Source: Clostridia bacterium
Lineage (GTDB): Bacteria; Bacillota; Clostridia; UBA1212
Direction: 5' to 3'
NCBI GenBank assembly: GCA_017444825.1
Contig: JAFSVU010000014.1
Span: forward strand, 1-64,000
DNA length: 64,000 bases
Shown: one piece after another, positions 45,228 through 54,242 of the stretch
Layout of the letters: the number at the start of each line of letters is the position of its first letter
Position numbering within the stretch: position 1 is the first letter of the stretch
The notes under the pieces: generated by a model
Seen by the model: the letters and a program-made list of their open reading frames with translations, nothing else
What the model was told of the DNA's origin: nothing
Databases searched by the model: none
Position numbers and translations under genes: made by a program

Positions 45228-46344
45228 TTTTTTTGATCTCCTCGCAATAGTAAACGACCAGCTCGAATTTCGTACCCGGCATCAGCCTGTGGTCCGGGCA
45301 GGGTATGAAGCCTCCCAGGGCGGAAAGCCTCTTCATTCTCTCAAGCTCTACGTCAACGGCTTTTTTGTCCTTTCTGAGGGCAGTCTTGTCCATACCTCCC
45401 ACGCCCAGCACCGCTTTCCCGTAGCGCTTTCTGGCCTTCTCAAACTGGTCACCCCAGGTGCCCACCTCTATGGGGAACATCACGTTGACGCCGTTTTCCA
45501 CCCAGACCGGCAGCAGCTTTTCCACCACGCCGTCGCAGTCGAGAGATATGATGTCGATGCCGTGGGAGTGGCACAGCTCGGTGCGCTTCCTGTAGTGCTT
45601 TGCGCAGAGTTCCTCAAATTTCACGGGACTCAAAAGGGGTCCGCCGTTAAAGCATATATCCTCCCAGTAGTGGGCAAAGTCGAATTTGGCGCCGGTCTCA
45701 AGCACCGCCTTCGCCACCTCGTACTGCATGTCCGCGTAGGCGTCCACAATGTCCCCGAATAGCTCCTCGTCCTCGTCGTACATGAGATAGCTCATACCCA
45801 TGACGGACGTCATGTCCCTGATGCTTCCCATTACGGAACCAAGGTGTATCCCGATGGGCACATTGGTTTTTTCATATATATCTCTGTTGAAATTTCTGAA
45901 AAAATCGAAATTGACTCTTTTTTCGATATCTACGGCCATTTTGGGCCTGAAAAGGGTCTCAAAAGCCTCCCTGTCTTTTAGCAGGTAATCGTATTCGGCA
46001 GGTATGGAAACAGTGCCGGGGTAGATCTTCTCGATGATGCCGTTGCCGTTTTGGACCGCTTTGGCGCCGTCCGGAAACTCCTTCACGACTTTTCGCTCAA
46101 AGGGGGGCAGAAGACCGTTGTAGCCGCAGTAATTGTGCTGCCAGTTGTAGTCCCAGCCTATTATCCTGTCAAGCTCGTTGTCTTTGGGGCCGCCGTCGCA
46201 ATATCCCTCGAGAATAGACCTGTCGATATATCCCTGATCTGCCCACTCGGAAAGAAGCTCGGGCCAGTAACCGAAATGCACGGCAGGCATCCTGTCGGCA
46301 CCCCTAAAGTGCAATATGTTGTAGGTCCTCTCACGATTATTCAT
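45217..46344 (-). CDS. Uroporphyrinogen decarboxylase-family methyltransferase (MtaA/CmuA-like)
   Basis: 375 residues with the UroD fold. HSHGIDIISLDCDGV, PIEVGTWGD and GFIPCPDHRLMPGT resemble the zinc-binding UroD-family methyltransferases (MtaA/CmuA type) that move methyl groups between a corrinoid protein and an acceptor or substrate. No signal peptide. It overlaps both neighbours by a few bases (4 with the corrinoid protein, 11 with the activator). The methyl donor is unknown. True heme UroD is unlikely given this company. Confidence 0.82.
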   Translation of the reverse strand: MNNRERTYNILHFRGADRMPAVHFGYWPELLSEWADQGYIDRSILEGYCDGGPKDNELDRIIGWDYNWQHNYCGYNGLLPPFERKVVKEFPDGAKAVQNGNGIIEKIYPGTVSIPAEYDYLLKDREAFETLFRPKMAVDIEKRVNFDFFRNFNRDIYEKTNVPIGIHLGSVMGSIRDMTSVMGMSYLMYDEDEELFGDIVDAYADMQYEVAKAVLETGAKFDFAHYWEDICFNGGPLLSPVKFEELCAKHYRKRTELCHSHGIDIISLDCDGVVEKLLPVWVENGVNVMFPIEVGTWGDQFEKARKRYGKAVLGVGGMDKTALRKDKKAVDVELERMKRLSALGGFIPCPDHRLMPGTKFELVVYYCEEIKKIGG

Positions 46345-46988
46345 TTTACGTTCATTTCCTTGAGAGCCTTCTCCGCCACCTCTGCTGCGCTTGCGGCATC
46401 CAGCGTATAGTAGTCCGCGCCGATCTCATCCGCAAAAGCCTGTGTCACGGGAGCACCGCCCACCATGACCCTGACCTGATCCCTTATTCCGGCGGCCTTC
46501 AGCGCTTCGATAACGTCCCTCTGACCGTTCATTGTCGTGGTAAGAAGGGCCGAGAGGCAGACGATCTGTGCGCCGCTCTCCTTCACCGCTTCCACCACTC
46601 TCTCCGGGTCCACATCCGAGCCCAGGTCTATGCATTCGATGCCTCTTCCCTCGATCATCATCTTGACCAGGTTTTTCCCGATGTCATGCATGTCGCCCTT
46701 GACTGTGCAGATGACAGCCTTTCCCAGGGGCTCCGCGCCGGCCTTCGCTAATGCAGGCTTCAGCACGCCCATGCCCTTATTCATCGCCCTCGCGGCAACG
46801 AGCACCTCAGGCACGAAGACTTCATTGGCTTTGAACCTCTCGCCGATTACATTCATGCCCGCCATAAGTCCCTCGGTAAGTATCGCCTCCGGGTTCTCCC
46901 CCTCGGAAAGCGCCTGCTCCACCAGTGCCACAACGTCCTTCGCCTTGCCGCCGATGACCTTCTCGGCAATTTCCTCACAATAGCCCAT
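46341..46988 (-). CDS. Corrinoid (B12)-binding methyl-carrier protein
   Basis: 215 residues. An N-terminal helical cap (about 1-90) and a B12-binding Rossmann domain: KGDMHDIGKNLV contains the cobalt-ligating DxHxxG, and CLSALLTTTM and MVGGAPVT contain later corrin contacts. The partner for the UroD-family enzyme (4-base overlap) and the activator downstream. The 15-base gap to yhbY upstream suggests the set could be part of a longer transcript. Confidence 0.88.
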   Translation of the reverse strand: MGYCEEIAEKVIGGKAKDVVALVEQALSEGENPEAILTEGLMAGMNVIGERFKANEVFVPEVLVAARAMNKGMGVLKPALAKAGAEPLGKAVICTVKGDMHDIGKNLVKMMIEGRGIECIDLGSDVDPERVVEAVKESGAQIVCLSALLTTTMNGQRDVIEALKAAGIRDQVRVMVGGAPVTQAFADEIGADYYTLDAASAAEVAEKALKEMNVK

Positions 46989-47003
46989 AACAAATACCCC
47001 TCA

Positions 47004-47297
47004 TCATTTCTTTTCCGGATTTTTACGATATAAAACAACAGTAAACCCGACGACCTGGATCACCTCGGCCGACAGTTCCTTCGCAAAGAAATCCGCCACC
47101 TCCCGGGGATCCTCCATCGACGTGTCGAGCACCTTTATCTTGATAAGTTCTCTCGCCGTAAGGGCGTCATCCACCTGTGTGATCAGATTCTCTTCTATCC
47201 CGTTTTTGCCTATCTGCAGTATCGCCTGCATCTTGTTTGCCTGAGCTCTTAACGCCGCTCTCTCTTTTCCGCGAAGCATACCCGCCTCCAAATTCAA
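47004..47297 (-). CDS. yhbY: YhbY-family RNA-binding protein (CRM domain)
   Basis: 97 residues, a single CRM domain: RALKAQANKMQ-like N-terminus, IGKNGI and VLYRKN are the family marks. Associated with large-subunit ribosome assembly. The start overlaps the upstream SPOUT gene by four bases. Short but of normal family length. Confidence 0.9.
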   Translation of the reverse strand: MNLEAGMLRGKERAALRAQANKMQAILQIGKNGIEENLITQVDDALTARELIKIKVLDTSMEDPREVADFFAKELSAEVIQVVGFTVVLYRKNPEKK

Positions 47298-48151
47298 TGT
47301 CTTTTAACGATCCCCTTTTGTCTCAGGGAGCTTTCATAACAAACCAATGTGGCCGCAAATCCCACGTTAAGCGACTCCACGCTGCCCAGCATCGGTATGA
47401 TAACAGTGCTTGAAAAAGGCTTTCCACGCCAATCCGGCGTTATGCCCTTGTACTCGTTCCCGCACACCACGGCGATCCTGCCGGAGTAGTCCTCGTCAAT
47501 GTAATTTTTCGTAGCGGTAAGGTCCGTCACCACAGTCTTGAAACCGTTCTTCTCAAGGAAACCGTAAAGCTCCTCCGCCTCAGCCTCCACGAATGGAACC
47601 GTAAAAGCAGCGCCAAGGCTCGACCTTATGAGCCTCGGATGGGTCATCCTGCAGCGCCTGTTAACGTAGATCGCAAATCCGCCCCCGCAGGCGTCAACTG
47701 TCCTAAGGATAGCGCCAATGTTCCCCGGCTGCTCAAGGCCGTCAAGCACGACCCCGGTCATGTTCTCACTGAGTTTTATGTCGCTGAGCCTCACCTTGGG
47801 AAGTACCGCAATTATAAAACAGTAATCCGCCCCGTCTCTGTCGCTGATCCTTCCGCAGGTCTTTTCCGATATGGCGTAGACTTCCTTTGCGGCCCTCATG
47901 ACACCCGCGAGCTTCTCCGCGTTCTCTTCGGCCTCTTTCCTCTCCGGGCACACCAGGAACATCCTTATCTCGATATTGTTTTTCAGCAGCATGTCGCAGG
48001 CCCAGTCCCCTTCGCAAACGAAAAGTCTGTCCGCATCCGGATCCTCCGCATATTCCTCGGGGAGTTTTTTTGCCAGCACCAGTCTATTGGCAAGTCTGGC
48101 CTGGGGACTTCCCGCCCCTACTGCTGTGAGATTTTTGAAAATGTCTGTCAT
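47294..48151 (-). CDS. SPOUT (TrmH/SpoU) RNA methyltransferase, copy 1
   Basis: 285 residues: N-terminal substrate-binding part and C-terminal trefoil knot. Motif 1 VLDGLEQPGNIGAILRT, motif 2 VVCGNEYKGI and motif 3 VESLNVGFAATLVCYE bind SAM and support 2'-O methylation of rRNA or tRNA ribose. It lies directly downstream of a second SPOUT gene of low overall similarity. Confidence 0.88.
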   Translation of the reverse strand: MTDIFKNLTAVGAGSPQARLANRLVLAKKLPEEYAEDPDADRLFVCEGDWACDMLLKNNIEIRMFLVCPERKEAEENAEKLAGVMRAAKEVYAISEKTCGRISDRDGADYCFIIAVLPKVRLSDIKLSENMTGVVLDGLEQPGNIGAILRTVDACGGGFAIYVNRRCRMTHPRLIRSSLGAAFTVPFVEAEAEELYGFLEKNGFKTVVTDLTATKNYIDEDYSGRIAVVCGNEYKGITPDWRGKPFSSTVIIPMLGSVESLNVGFAATLVCYESSLRQKGIVKRH

Positions 48152-48166
48152 CGGTCGGTCCCCCGG

Positions 48167-48967
48167 TCAATATTTGTCTTTGCGCAGCCTGTACACGCCA
48201 ATGGCCGCCGCCACGGGAAGATTGAGCGAATCCACAGTATCCGCGTGCATGATCCTGACGGGCTGTCCCACATTGAGGAAGCTCTCCGGAAGCCCCGCCG
48301 CCTCGTTCCCGAGTATCAGCGTCGCAGGTCTTTCCGGGTCCGTTTCCACCGTTTCAATGGGTTTTCCATTCAGCATAAACGGGAAAAACTGCCTCTTACC
48401 GTCATTTCTTTCCGCAAGAGACTTTCTGTAGGCATCAAAGGTCTCAAATTCACTGATCCGGAGCCTGAACACCGCGCCCATCGACGCTCGCACAGTTTTC
48501 GGGTTATACACATCACAGCATGGTGTTATAAGAGCCAGATCGAATATCTCAAAGGCCGCCATGGTCCTCATTATGGTACCCAGATTTCCCATATCTCCGG
48601 GATTCACCAGCACCACGTGGTTCTCGCCGGGCTTCGGAAGCTCAAAGGACTTCTCAAACACCCCCACGGCGTAAACGTTCTCCTTCGGGTAGATCCGTGA
48701 GACCGCCTTGTCGTCGACAATAAACGGTATCCCGAGGGCCGCCGCCCGCTCTCTCAGCTTAACAACTCCGCCGTTTTCAAGGGAATTCTTCGTAACGACG
48801 ATCTTTTTCAGAATCCCGGGCTTCACCTCAGCCAGCTCGCAGGTCGGAAACACACCGCAGGAATAGGAATAACCAATGTCTCTCTTGTACGGCTTAAGAG
48901 GCATCCCGTCAGAGGTGCCCTGAGCCTTTATATCCTCGCCTTTGCGATCAAAACTTTTTTCCGTCAT
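48167..48967 (-). CDS. SPOUT (TrmH/SpoU) RNA methyltransferase, copy 2
   Basis: 266 residues. Motif 1 LVNPGDMGNLGTIMRT, motif 2 LILGNEAAGL and motif 3 SLNLPVAAAIGVYRL are complete. The ATG at 48967 has AAGGA six bases upstream; an ORF that starts 30 residues earlier runs through a strong hairpin and lacks conservation. It is the first gene of the YhbY run and sits 15 bases from copy 1. The target RNA site is unknown. Confidence 0.87.
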   Translation of the reverse strand: MTEKSFDRKGEDIKAQGTSDGMPLKPYKRDIGYSYSCGVFPTCELAEVKPGILKKIVVTKNSLENGGVVKLRERAAALGIPFIVDDKAVSRIYPKENVYAVGVFEKSFELPKPGENHVVLVNPGDMGNLGTIMRTMAAFEIFDLALITPCCDVYNPKTVRASMGAVFRLRISEFETFDAYRKSLAERNDGKRQFFPFMLNGKPIETVETDPERPATLILGNEAAGLPESFLNVGQPVRIMHADTVDSLNLPVAAAIGVYRLRKDKY

Positions 48968-49004
48968 TTGAAGTCCTTGAGGCAGGAAGCCCTTCTTATG
49001 CTCT

Positions 49005-49039
49005 AAATGCACGCATTTTTTCGGAAAACACGTGCATTT
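49005..49039. other. Perfect 9-bp inverted repeat upstream of SPOUT copy 2
   Basis: AAATGCACG and CGTGCATTT (49005-49013, 49031-49039), a hairpin or operator in the gap between the flavodoxin stop and the SPOUT start. It could be the flavodoxin terminator, but the T-run is short. Confidence 0.5.
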
Positions 49040-49098
49040 AAGGCGTCGTTTGCGCACCGGTATTATTTTCCGGTCTATCTTCTTTTAAAAGACCTGCG

Positions 49099-49647
49099 TC
49101 AGGGTTTGAATATCGTCTTGCGGCGCTCAAACTCCTCCTGCTCGATCATCTTTGCGGCCTCGTCGGCAATGCCCTTGGCCCATGTGGCGGCTTCGTCAAG
49201 TATCTTCTCGGTGTCCTCGTCCTTGTCCTCAAAAATAGGCTCTATGCAATGGTATCTGCCGAGTATGACCGAATCCTGAAGCTTCTTTGCGAACTTGTCA
49301 AGCGCCTTCTGACTGTCTGTCTCACCTGTGGAGAAAAGAGCGATCTTTCTGTCGTAGATCTTGATGACCTCGAACAGAGTATCAAAGACCGGGTTGTATC
49401 TGTCAAACCAAACCGGGGTTCCGATAAAAATGAGATCGTAGTCACGAGGGTCATGTTTGAACGGGAAAATACCGGGATGGCGTTTGAATGTTACCTCAAG
49501 CCAGAGGCGGAAACGGTCTATGCCGTAGGCATGCCTCTTACTGACGCGGACGATCTTGGACACATCGGCATCCGTTTTCTTCGCTATTGCCTCCGCGACG
49601 GCCTCAGTATTACCGTCAAGTGTCGTGTAAAGAACAAGAACTTTCAT
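49099..49647 (-). CDS. Flavodoxin-family protein
   Basis: 182 residues. LYTTLDGNTEAVAEAIA is the FMN phosphate loop; FIGTPVWFDRYNP and LFSTGET are later flavodoxin segments. Probably an FMN-binding electron carrier or NADH-dependent flavin-type protein. The basic segment KRHAYGIDRFRLW is unusual for an electron carrier flavodoxin. It has its own promoter upstream. Confidence 0.82.
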   Translation of the reverse strand: MKVLVLYTTLDGNTEAVAEAIAKKTDADVSKIVRVSKRHAYGIDRFRLWLEVTFKRHPGIFPFKHDPRDYDLIFIGTPVWFDRYNPVFDTLFEVIKIYDRKIALFSTGETDSQKALDKFAKKLQDSVILGRYHCIEPIFEDKDEDTEKILDEAATWAKGIADEAAKMIEQEEFERRKTIFKP

Positions 49648-49697
49648 CTGCCTGACAAATTCTCCTTTCGGGAATTTTTGAATTTCGATACCTTTTG

Positions 49698-49726
49698 ATT
49701 TTACAACGAAAACGCCCTCAAGTCAA
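49698..49726 (-). promoter_or_regulatory. Promoter for the flavodoxin gene
   Basis: Minus-strand TTGACT (49726-49721), 17-base spacer, TAAAAT (49703-49698). Confidence 0.65.
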
Positions 49727-49751
49727 TAATATTACCGACCGCAGGGAGGCC

Positions 49752-49773
49752 CCGTTTAAGCTCATTTAAACGG
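49752..49773. other. Inverted repeat downstream of mnmA
   Basis: CCGTTTAA and TTAAACGG (8-bp perfect arms). On the minus strand no T-run follows, so the role as terminator for the gyrA-mnmA transcript is uncertain. Confidence 0.4.
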
Positions 49774-49776
49774 TTT

Positions 49777-50853
49777 TTAGACGATCTCGCCCCCGCAAAA
49801 GACCTCATCTTCGTCGTAAAAAACCGCAAACTGTCCCGGTGCCGCAGCTCTCACGGGCTTTTCGAGGACCGCCGTAAGTATCCCGGTCCCGGGGTCATAG
49901 GTGACCGACGCGGGTACGGTCTTCTGACCGGATCTGGTCTTTACAAGAAGGCCCTTTTTTTCAAGGGGCGGCGTCTCGCCTTCGTACAGCCAGGGGAAAT
50001 TCACGTCCCTGACCTTAAGAATCCCGGAGTAGAGCAGCTCGTCACGGCCCATTATGACCGCTCCGTCCTCGGGCCGCTTTCCGATCACGTAGAGGGGTTC
50101 CTCACCGAGAGTCATGCCCACGCCCTTCCGCTGGCCTATGGTAAACCTCTCCATGCCCCCGTGGGTGCCAAGCACGCGGCCGTTTACGTCGATAAAGCTT
50201 CCGGGCTTTCTGGCCCTGCCCTTCTCATCGTAGTAGCGCTCGATGACTTCCACGTAGTTTCCGTCCGGCACGAAGCAGATGTCCTGGCTGTCCCGCTGGT
50301 TTGCATTGTCAACGCCCGCAAGCCTCGCGATCTCCCGGGTCTCGTCCTTTGTTTCGATATCCGCCAGCGGGAAAAGCACGTGTTCCATGATCTTCGGAGC
50401 CAGCCCGAAAAGAAAATATGACTGGTCCTTTGCGGCGCTTCCGGCTTTTTTCAGCCTGGGGCGGTCGACATTGGTTATTCTCGCATAGTGGCCCGTGGCA
50501 ACGTAATCAAAACCAAGGGACCGCGCCTTTTCGTAGAAGAGACCGAATTTAATGTGTTTGTTGCAGACGACACATGGGTTCGGGGTCCTGCCGGCCTCAT
50601 AGGAAGCGCAGAAAGCGTCCATGACCCGCTCCTTGAACTCCTGCTCCATTTCGAATACAAAAAAATCAATGCCCAGAACTTCAGCGGCTTTTTTCGCCCT
50701 TTCCACCTGGGCGTCGCAACCCGGGAGAAGTCTCATTATCGCACCGGCGACCTTAAAACCTCTCTCGAGAAGGAGCTTAACCGCTACCGTGCTGTCCACG
50801 CCGCCGCTCATGGCGACGAGGACTTTCCTGCTGCATTGATCTTTTTCTGTCAT
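49777..50853 (-). CDS. mnmA: tRNA-specific 2-thiouridylase
   Basis: 358 residues. The PP-loop AMSGGVDSTVAVKLL binds ATP; the catalytic cysteines are in NPCVVCNKHIKF and in DSQDICFVPDGNY. It makes the 2-thio group at wobble uridine of tRNA for Lys, Glu and Gln. The start is three bases after gyrA, an unusual pairing that suggests a two-gene operon. Confidence 0.95.
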   Translation of the reverse strand: MTEKDQCSRKVLVAMSGGVDSTVAVKLLLERGFKVAGAIMRLLPGCDAQVERAKKAAEVLGIDFFVFEMEQEFKERVMDAFCASYEAGRTPNPCVVCNKHIKFGLFYEKARSLGFDYVATGHYARITNVDRPRLKKAGSAAKDQSYFLFGLAPKIMEHVLFPLADIETKDETREIARLAGVDNANQRDSQDICFVPDGNYVEVIERYYDEKGRARKPGSFIDVNGRVLGTHGGMERFTIGQRKGVGMTLGEEPLYVIGKRPEDGAVIMGRDELLYSGILKVRDVNFPWLYEGETPPLEKKGLLVKTRSGQKTVPASVTYDPGTGILTAVLEKPVRAAAPGQFAVFYDEDEVFCGGEIV

Positions 50854-50856
50854 ATA

Positions 50857-53547
50857 TCAGATATCTTCGCTGTTCTCGGGTTCTTGTTCACCGTCTGCAG
50901 CGTCTTCTTCACTGCCCTCGGGCCCTTCCGGGACTTCGAGCTCTCCTTCATTGGTTTCGAGTTCCCCGTTCACGCTTTCGGCCTCATTTTCCGCGCCTTC
51001 AAGATCCTCTTCGCTCTCGGGAGCAGCCTCGGGCTTGGACGTCTCTTCGTCCGACATTGCGACTGTGGTGAAGCTTACCACAGGGTTATCGGCGGTTGCC
51101 TTCATAAGCGTTACGCCGGATGCAACTCTTCCCGTGGTGCTGATATCCCTAACGTGGATCCTGATGACCGTGCCCGTGAGGTTGATGATCATCACGTCTT
51201 TATCGTCACCTGCGACCACCAGTCCGCAGAGAGGTCCTGTCTTTTCGGTGACTCTGTAGCTTCTCATACCCTTTCCGCCTCTGCCGTGCTCGCTGAAATC
51301 GGACGCGGGCGTGCGCTTACCGAAGCCGTTCTCGGAAATGAACAGCACTTTATCCTCCGGATCTCTCACCACGTCAAAACCAATGACGTAATCGTCTGCG
51401 CCGGGTCTTATCGCAATGACGCCGAAGGACGTTCTGCCCACAGCTCTTGCCAGCTCGCCGTCGAATTTAACGGTGAAGCCCTTCTTTGTGCAGACTATGA
51501 ATTTATCGCCGTCATTGGTCAGTATCGCATTAACGAGTTCGTCTCCCTCGCGAAGATCGACCGCTCTCAGGCCCGACTTTCTCAGGTTCTTGTAAAGATC
51601 CAGTCTCGACTTCTTTACGATGCCGTTCTTTGTGCACATTGTGAGGTACTGGGCGTCTTCAAAGGATCTGATGGGTATGATGGTCTGGACTTTTTCCGAG
51701 GGCTCGAGCGGGATCAGGTTTACGATCGGCATGCCCTTGGCGGTGCGTCCCGCGTCAGGAATTTCATAGCCCTTAATTCCGAACAGCCGTCCGAAGTTCG
51801 TGACGAACATGACCAGATCGTGGGATGAAACAACTATGAGGTGCTGGATGAAATCCTCCTCTTTCGTGGTAAGTCCGAGGACGCCCTTTCCGCCTCTGTT
51901 CTGAGCTCTGTAGGTGTCGGAAGGAGTGCGCTTCACGTAGCCGTGCTGTGTAAGGGTGATGGCGATGTCCTTTTCTTCGATGAGGTCCTCAAGAGGTATC
52001 TCGTTTTCCGCGTCAAGGATCTTCGTGCGTCTGTCGTCGCCGTACTTTTCCTTGATGGCAATGAGCTCGCTCTTTATAACGTCGAACATCTTAACGTCAT
52101 CGTCCAGGAGAGACGTGAAATAGGCAATGTCGGCAAGCTTCTGGTTGTATTCCTCCAGTATCTTGTCGCGCTCAAGTCCGGTGAGTCTTCCCAGGCGCAG
52201 GTCAACGATATATTGTGCCTGTCTCTCGGTGAAATCGAACCTTTCCATGAGCTTTTCCTTGGCTTCCTGTTCGAGTCTGGAGCTGCGGATTATCCTGATG
52301 ACCTCCTCGATGTTATCGATGGCGATAAGCGTGCCTTCGAGGACGTGGGCTCTGTCTCTGGCTTTGTCCAGATCGAACTGGGTCCTTCTCGTTACCACGT
52401 TCTTCTGGTGGTCGATGTAGTATTTCAGCATCTCCTTCAGGTTTAGCTGTTTGGGCTCGTATTTGCCGTTCTCACCGGGGACCAGCGCCACCATATTCGC
52501 ACAATATGCCTCCTGGAGAGGAGTATTTGCGTAAAGTTGATTGAGAAGCACGTTCGCATTAACGTGCTGCTTCAGCTCCATGACTATACGAATGCCTTTT
52601 TTACTGTATTCGTCTCTGAGGTCCGAGATGCCTTCGATCCTCTTTTCCTTATGGAGGTCGGCTATTCTCTTAACCAATTGGGCGTTATTGACTTTGTACG
52701 GCAGCTCCGTGACGACTATTCTCTGCCTTCCGCCGGGCATGTCTTCGATGGCCGCTTCCGCCCTGACTACTATCCTGCCCTTTCCCGTGTGGTAAGCCTC
52801 CCTGATGCCCTGCCTGCCGATGATATTCGCAGCAGTGGGGAAATCCGGGCCTTTGATATACTGCATAAGGCCGTCGATGGTGATATCGGGATCGTCTATC
52901 ATGGCAACAACGCCGTCGATCACCTCGCGAAGATTGTGGGTCGGGATCTCTGTGGCCATACCGACGGCAATACCCGACGAACCGTTCACCAGAAGGTTCG
53001 GGAATCTCGAAGGCAGCACCTCAGGCTCCATCTCATGCTCGTCGAAATTGGGTCTGAAATCCACCGTGTTCTTCCTGATGTCGGCCACCATCTCGTTTGC
53101 GATCTTCGCCATTCTCGCCTCGGTGTACCTGGAGGCAGCCGGAGGGTCGTTGTCCCTCGAACCGAAGTTTCCGTTTCCGTCCACCAGCACGTATCTCATG
53201 GAAAAATCCTGGGCAAGTCTTACCAGTGAATCGTAGATAGCGGCGTCTCCGTGGGGGTGATATTTACCCATAACATAACCAACGGTGGTGGCGCATTTTC
53301 TGTAGGAACTGTCCGGTGTAAATCCCTGCTCAAACAGTGAATAAACGATCCTTCTGTGGACAGGCTTCATACCGTCTCTCACATCCGGCAATGCCCGGTC
53401 GACAATAACGCTCATCGAGTACTCAATGAACGCCCTCTTCATTTCGGCTTCCACGTCAATGGGTTTAATTTTGTCCTTTATTATCGGGGAATCCTGCACC
53501 GTTTCTTCTATTTCGCCGTTGTTGTTTTCGTTAATATCGTCTGCCAT
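50857..53547 (-). CDS. gyrA: DNA gyrase subunit A
   Basis: 896 residues: breakage-reunion domain with the catalytic tyrosine Y141 (AASRYTEARM), coiled-coil gate, then the six-bladed C-terminal domain with the GyrA box (QNRGGKGVLG). The quinolone-binding position equal to E. coli Ser83 is Ala102 (HPHGDAAIYD), while Asp87 is kept as D106. A long acidic tail (about 820-896; Glu/Asp/Ser) follows the last blade and may regulate supercoiling as in other GyrA tails. gyrB is not in the window. The promoter lies about 50 bases upstream. Confidence 0.96.
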   Translation of the reverse strand: MADDINENNNGEIEETVQDSPIIKDKIKPIDVEAEMKRAFIEYSMSVIVDRALPDVRDGMKPVHRRIVYSLFEQGFTPDSSYRKCATTVGYVMGKYHPHGDAAIYDSLVRLAQDFSMRYVLVDGNGNFGSRDNDPPAASRYTEARMAKIANEMVADIRKNTVDFRPNFDEHEMEPEVLPSRFPNLLVNGSSGIAVGMATEIPTHNLREVIDGVVAMIDDPDITIDGLMQYIKGPDFPTAANIIGRQGIREAYHTGKGRIVVRAEAAIEDMPGGRQRIVVTELPYKVNNAQLVKRIADLHKEKRIEGISDLRDEYSKKGIRIVMELKQHVNANVLLNQLYANTPLQEAYCANMVALVPGENGKYEPKQLNLKEMLKYYIDHQKNVVTRRTQFDLDKARDRAHVLEGTLIAIDNIEEVIRIIRSSRLEQEAKEKLMERFDFTERQAQYIVDLRLGRLTGLERDKILEEYNQKLADIAYFTSLLDDDVKMFDVIKSELIAIKEKYGDDRRTKILDAENEIPLEDLIEEKDIAITLTQHGYVKRTPSDTYRAQNRGGKGVLGLTTKEEDFIQHLIVVSSHDLVMFVTNFGRLFGIKGYEIPDAGRTAKGMPIVNLIPLEPSEKVQTIIPIRSFEDAQYLTMCTKNGIVKKSRLDLYKNLRKSGLRAVDLREGDELVNAILTNDGDKFIVCTKKGFTVKFDGELARAVGRTSFGVIAIRPGADDYVIGFDVVRDPEDKVLFISENGFGKRTPASDFSEHGRGGKGMRSYRVTEKTGPLCGLVVAGDDKDVMIINLTGTVIRIHVRDISTTGRVASGVTLMKATADNPVVSFTTVAMSDEETSKPEAAPESEEDLEGAENEAESVNGELETNEGELEVPEGPEGSEEDAADGEQEPENSEDI

Positions 53548-53593
53548 TTTTCTTAAAAAATCTCCTTAACTAGTTTGGGTCAGGTACACTTTT

Positions 53594-53622
53594 ATTATAT
53601 CATTTTTTGCCTCTCTTGTACA
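53594..53622 (-). promoter_or_regulatory. Promoter for gyrA-mnmA
   Basis: Minus-strand TGTACA (53622-53617), 17-base spacer, TATAAT (53599-53594), about 47 bases before the gyrA ATG. Confidence 0.6.
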
Positions 53623-53679
53623 GTTTTTTCATCCCCGGTTCAAGGCCGGTTTTAGGCTTTGTCAGGCACAAACCAATGA

Positions 53680-53714
53680 AATAAAAATAAGGCGGACCGT
53701 CTCTTTGGCCCGCC
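53680..53714 (-). terminator. Terminator of the small membrane protein gene, bracketed by ACCAATG words
   Basis: Minus-strand GGCGGGCC and GGTCCGCC (one mismatch) followed by a T-rich stretch. The sequence ACCAATG (53672-53678) and its complement CATTGGT (53722-53728) flank the stem and could extend it. Confidence 0.7.
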
Positions 53715-53740
53715 GTGGATGCATTGGTTATTAACCCGTT

Positions 53741-54142
53741 TTACTCGTTGTTTTGCTCACCCTGATCGGTGTTTTCCGGTTGTTCTTCCTTCTTCTTTCC
53801 GAGCTGTCTCACCGCAAAGCCAAAGGCCGCTCCAAGTGCCGCAGTACCGCCGTAAAGGAGCAGGAAAAGCAGCTTCACAGCACCGCCGCCGACACATATA
53901 AAGTGGGCAATAACGATGACGAACGCTCCGATAATGATCTCCTGAGTCGCAGGCACGCCCCGGTAAAAAGGTATCGCAAAGGTGGCAAAGGCAGCAAGAG
54001 GCAGAAACAGTCCCGCAGAGAAAAGGCTGAAGCCCTCACCCGTTATAATGAGGCCGATAATGAGCACAGTGCCGATGACCGCCACATGCCGAAGAGCCAC
54101 TTTTCCGTATTTGATTAGTGCAGCTAAAATGGCGGGGCCCAA
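53741..54142 (-). CDS. Small integral membrane protein, function unknown
   Basis: 133 residues with about four hydrophobic helices (about 18-35, 40-55, 67-83 and 86-108) and a charged C-terminal tail. No family is recognised. The TTG start has GGGAGG upstream, in the gap after the sepF terminator. It ends in a clear terminator, so it may be transcribed alone. Confidence 0.6.
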   Translation of the reverse strand: MGPAILAALIKYGKVALRHVAVIGTVLIIGLIITGEGFSLFSAGLFLPLAAFATFAIPFYRGVPATQEIIIGAFVIVIAHFICVGGGAVKLLFLLLYGGTAALGAAFGFAVRQLGKKKEEQPENTDQGEQNNE

Positions 54143-54168
54143 AGCGCTTACCTCCCGTACCTCCCGGG

Positions 54169-54202
54169 TAAAAAAAGCCGCGAAGCTGAAATGTCCGCGG
54201 CT
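54169..54202 (-). terminator. Terminator of sepF
   Basis: Minus-strand AGCCGCG and CGCGGCT (7 bp) followed by seven T. A smaller GGCAGC/GCTGCC hairpin precedes it near 54208-54223. Confidence 0.8.
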
Positions 54203-54242
54203 TGTGACGGCAGAAAAGCTGCCGCTGATCAGTCATCTTTCA

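Noticed and set aside
48968-49057. Upstream extension of SPOUT methyltransferase copy 2
   Set aside because: It passes through the 9-bp inverted repeat at 49005-49039 and is not conserved; the ATG at 48967 has a good AAGGA site.
50488-52446. Long plus-strand frames opposite mnmA and gyrA
   Set aside because: Shadow frames of conserved enzymes with no conserved motif.
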